Positions 32,038 to 34,879 of a stretch of DNA of 34,879 bases are shown here, piece by piece. Source of the stretch: Ophiothrix spiculata (lineage: Eukaryota > Echinodermata > Ophiuroidea > Amphilepidida > Ophiotrichidae); NCBI GenBank assembly GCA_000969725.1, contig JXSR01S074827.1. One strand, given 5' to 3'. Below the pieces are notes generated by a model. The model had not been told where the DNA came from, did no database searches, and worked only from the letters and a program-made list of their open reading frames with translations. Positions within the stretch are counted from its first letter, which is position 1. Each line of letters starts with the position of its first letter. The position numbers and the translations under genes were made by a program.

Positions 32038-33203
32038 ATGATGCAGGGACTCAGTTTTAAAATAGCCAGGGGAAGTTAAAAAGCTCTCCTGGAGGTAATA
32101 AGGAGGCATTGGTAGAGCATTAATATTCGAGCACGCGTAGCGCGTGAGCATAACGGCGTGGGGTCCAGGGGCCCTGCTTAAGGGCCCCTGGTGGGGTCCA
32201 GGGGCAACGCCCTGTTGGGGGTCGAGGGGGCGAAGCCCCTCGAAGCCAGAGGGCTTCTGCACATAGAAATCAATTTGGTGCCCTTACAGAAGACAGATTT
32301 TAAGATTTTTTATAGAGCCTTTTTGTGGTTGTTAAGCGGTTTAATCAAATAAAAATGTGGGCCTATTTTTCCCCCCCAATCTGTGCAAAAAGGTACTGTA
32401 ACGAGGTTGCAATTTTTAGCTTTTTTTCCCTCTCGATTTCATCTTTTGATTTTGAAAGTTCCGACTCACATGATTCATGAGTAAGCTTACCGCCGGTCCC
32501 TACCAAATTCACGCTCGCTTGAGGTTTCCGTAGACTGATGATTCCTCATCATGATCACTCCTCCTCACTGCCATTTCGCTGCATGTTTCCCGATCAGCAG
32601 GTGATAGTTTCTCTTTAAAAAGCATATAATATTAGATTGAGACATGCTTCCGTAAAAAAGGAATATTCCAAATAAAATTCAAAACAATGACCTGTCAAAT
32701 CTGTTACTTTAAAAACACGTAAAACTCCTGGTAAAAATTATCAACACACGCCACAAAAGAGAGGTCAGCGCGGGTCAAGAAATAATAGACACATCGCGGC
32801 AATCGTCCAATCACCGCAACGTATGGGGTATTTCCCCATTTTACGTCACTGCTATGCATAAATTAATAAATAATGTTAAGGAAAACACATCGTAAGTCAT
32901 TGTAAGGTTTGTTATGGCTGTGAAAATGCCTTCAAAAATGATTTTTATGCATATTTATCGTCAAAATGTTACATTTTTAGATAATATTATTTGTTTTTAG
33001 CTGAGACTTTTTACAGATTGCTCGATTTTTTATTTTTTAATGACCAATTATTTGCCGATCGGAAGCGACTATTTTTTGGTTTTGCTCCGGCGTGGAGAAA
33101 ACCCCGGGCCTGGGTAATGCAAGGGGCGCGACAAATCGCGCTTCCAAAAGTGAGTTAAGGCGCGCAGTAGCGTGCGCGCCTTAAAACCGAGTCCCTGATG
33201 ATG
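32038..33203. mobile_element. DNA transposon with CAGGGACTC ends and GC-rich core
   Basis: The element runs 32044-33197 (1154 bases) with ends CAGGGACTCAGTTTTAA and a complement differing by one base. ATGATG is directly repeated at 32038-32043 and 33198-33203. A GC-rich block at about 32150-32260 repeats GGGGTCCAGGGGC and mirrored GCCCCTGG / CCCCTCG units. CpG-rich palindromic sequence (GCGCGC) precedes the right end. The minus-strand frames through it are compositionally biased and not recognised as a transposase. Confidence 0.75.
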
Positions 33204-33459
33204 CCTCAGCCATACCCACCTCAACCATACCTGCTTCCACCCCTGGCTAATTAGCTTTGATGAGTTACTAAACTTAATTAATCCCTGTGTTTGGGGTTTA
33301 TTCTTGATTTCTTGAAAGACAAATAAATTATCTTCAAAATCATAACAAAATTCTTGACATTTCATGATATTAGTGAAAAGATATGACAAAAATTGATGCA
33401 AAAATCATTCTGAATGTAACAAATCCACCTTTTTAGGGTGCCCACATTAACAAGCATGA

Positions 33460-33667
33460 CTTGTAGACAGTGTTTCCGCTAAGGTTTTTGAAAAATTTGA
33501 GCTTGCGCCAATTCGAGCAAGTTTGATAAATCATGTGTCTGAAAATTGGCTCAAAAAAGCTAGAAAAATATCTTTCTCACACATTTTCAGAAACTAATTG
33601 TGCCAATTTTCACCGCTCCTGCGCCAATGGCGCGCCATACGGCCTTTGCGGAAACACTGCTTGTAGA
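33460..33667. mobile_element. hAT MITE, 192 bp, with perfect 8-bp target duplication
   Basis: The element is 33468-33659. The ends CAGTGTTTCCGC and GCGGAAACACTG are perfect inverted repeats, extending to 16 of 17 positions. CTTGTAGA is directly repeated at 33460-33467 and 33660-33667. The related intron segment near 31562-31575 lacks the insertion, which provides an internal empty site. Non-coding. Confidence 0.92.
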
Positions 33668-33819
33668 TATGTTTGTGACATTTCATGTTTTTCATCTTGT
33701 ATAAACATATGTTCATTCTAAGTGTTTGAGATATTTGTGTGACATTGTTTCACGTTTTATTCTTGTATAACCATATATATGTTCTTAGTGTTGTTTTAAT
33801 TCATTTAATCCACATTCAG

Positions 33820-34101
33820 TTGATTCATCGCCATTCGTCACATGTCCTCCGGATCAGACCTTCACCCTTCAACAAGGAACCACATCAGTAACCTTCCCCA
33901 GGCCAACTGTTTCAGATGACAGTGGCATAACTCCTAATATACTCTACACTACTAACATCCCTGGGTTGACATTCTTTGATGATTCAGCCACTGTGCTTGT
34001 AAATAACATCCCACCAACTACCGGACAGATCCCAGTGACTGCGACTGCTGTGGATAATAATGGAAATATTGCCACTTGTACACTCAATTTGATTGTCAAT
34101 T
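33820..34101 (+). CDS. HYR-domain exon 12 (long subclass)
   Basis: One unit of 94 residues. Acceptor cacattcag ends at 33819; donor ATT/GTAAGA with GT at 34102. The open frame runs from the acceptor: DSSPF, TCPPDQTFTLQQGT (Cys9), SVTFPRPTVSDDSGI, TNIPGLTFF, TVLVNNIPPTTG, IPVTATAVDNNGN and ATCTLNLIVN (Cys87). The second Pro of the P-P start is replaced by Phe. It resembles exon 13 most closely (QTFTLQQGT, VDNNGN). The intron just upstream contains a segment also present near 31565-31693, a sign of exon-intron duplication. Confidence 0.9.
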
Positions 34102-34537
34102 GTAAGAAAAAATATAATTCACAAATCTTAGATAATGCTACTGTTTGATCATGATACCTATTCAGTTCAAAATATTTCAGATAATTGAAAAGATAATGTC
34201 TTTACCATGCATTACCATTAATTTGTTTTAATTTCGAAATGAAAATGATAATGTCGCAACTTGATAGAAGGCATTTATGACAGGAATTATATAAATTGAT
34301 ATTCATTTTTAAACAGCAAAGCAGTTAAAATTTGATATTAATGATACTGTGGTATCTTAAATCTATGCAAGTTGTTTTTTAGACTTAGTTAAGTAACCAC
34401 AACTTAGAACTAATCTAAATCATAGACTTAAAAGAAACATGTTTACTAATCTAAATCATAGACTTCAAAGAAACATGTTTATGTGTGTTCTTAGATGTTT
34501 GTTAAGCGTTTGTTTTAACCCATATCCATCATTTCAG
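34102..34537 (+). other. Intron 12
   Basis: Phase-1 intron of 436 bases. It contains a 36-bp tandem duplication (34410-34445 and 34446-34481, one mismatch) starting CTAATCTAAATCATAGACTT. Nothing else is recognised. Confidence 0.75.
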
Positions 34538-34819
34538 TTGATTCACCACCATCAGTAACATGTCCTCCTGATCAGACATTCACCCTTCAACAAGGGACAT
34601 CATCAGTAACATTCCCCAACCCAACAGTGACCGATGATAGTGGCATAGCCCCAACTGTACGTTATACTACAAGTACTCCTGGAGTGACATTCCTAGATTT
34701 CATGACCACCGTACTAGCAAGTAACATTCCACAGACTTCTGGTAGAATTGCTGTGACTGCAACTGCTGTAGATAACAACGGCAATGTGGCAACGTGTGTA
34801 ACCAACCTGCAGATCAATT
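34538..34819 (+). CDS. HYR-domain exon 13 (long subclass; gene continues downstream)
   Basis: One unit of 94 residues, the last in the window. Acceptor catttcag ends at 34537; donor ATT/GTAAGG with GT at 34820. Landmarks are DSPPS, TCPPDQTFTLQQGT (Cys9), SVTFPNPTVTDDSGI, TSTPGVTF, VLASNIPQTSG, IAVTATAVDNNGN and ATCVTNLQIN (Cys87). Joined codon with exon 12 is TTT (Phe). The intact donor shows the transcript goes on past the window, so neither a stop codon nor the C-terminal region is visible. The intron separating it from exon 12 is the shortest of all at 436 bases. Confidence 0.9.
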
Positions 34820-34879
34820 GTAAGGAATGAATTGTACTTTTTTTTATATATTTATGCCATGTTACATTCAAAAATATTT
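34820..34879 (+). other. Start of intron 13, cut by window end
   Basis: GTAAGG donor followed by AT-rich sequence with a T-run. The gene continues beyond the window. Confidence 0.7.

Larger units (their letters stand above)
31303..33819 (+). other. Intron 11
   Basis: Phase-1 intron of 2517 bases made of duplicated intron segments plus two insertions. The segment at about 31565-31693 recurs at 33661-33785, and the segment at 31740-32043 recurs in part at 33198-33415. The insertions are the elements at 32044-33197 and 33468-33659. No HYR exon remnant is visible between the copies. Confidence 0.7.

Noticed and set aside
33069-33401. 110-codon minus-strand frame
   Set aside because: It spans the end of a transposon and the adjoining duplicated intron, with no recognised domain.
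28189-34835. Conserved N-C-K peptide after the HYR units of exons 9-13
   Set aside because: TGTAAG is the splice donor (T/GTAAG); the apparent conservation is splice-site constraint, and each read-through soon meets a stop.

Overview
The window looks like nuclear DNA of a marine invertebrate deuterostome, most likely an echinoderm; hemichordate or lancelet are not excluded. It is AT-rich, has no dense ORFs on either strand and no bacterial operon structure. The only sustained coding signal is a series of short plus-strand blocks, each bounded by good AG/GT splice signals and each encoding one hyalin-repeat (HYR) domain. The taxon is an inference from the abundance of HYR genes in echinoderms and from the repeat types present.

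Gene layout: I find 13 HYR exons, all on the plus strand, at 4027-4278, 6114-6365, 7660-7917, 10087-10335, 17067-17315, 20270-20548, 22155-22433, 26923-27204, 27911-28189, 28807-29091, 31021-31302, 33820-34101 and 34538-34819. Every exon is a multiple of three and every intron interrupts a codon after its first base (phase 1-1). They join into one open frame of 3510 nt (1170 codons). No start codon with signal peptide, no stop and no other domain type is seen, so this is an internal slice of a larger gene for an extracellular or ectodomain HYR protein. Exons 1-5 encode canonical 83-86-residue HYR units. Exons 6-13 encode a longer variant of 93-95 residues with a TPGVxF...NNIP...VTATAxDNN signature. 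Exons 9-13 are visibly close to one another and look like recent tandem duplicates.

Introns: these make up about 90% of the window and are full of mobile and repetitive DNA. Three structures have target-site duplications that can be read directly and are convincing: a 1268-bp hAT-type element at 11830-13097 (8-bp duplication), a 192-bp hAT MITE at 33468-33659 (8-bp duplication) and a 218-bp foldback at 30547-30764 (11-bp duplication). Others are a TIR element with a GC-rich core (32044-33197), a small MITE family with CAGG-ATGAGAA ends, a large foldback with CAGGGTGTCCCAG ends plus a half copy, a tRNA-derived SINE, a broken non-LTR retrotransposon 3' end, a 31-bp minisatellite of about 1 kb, and a 71-78-bp minisatellite broken up by insertions.

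How it fits together: the symmetric one-domain-per-exon design lets cassettes be gained, lost or skipped without a frameshift. The 3' end carries traces of that process, with similar exons and duplicated intron segments. No second gene is supported on either strand. The most interesting candidates are the modular HYR array itself, the subclass switch within it, and the duplicated intron 11, whose paralogous segment serves as an empty site dating one MITE insertion.
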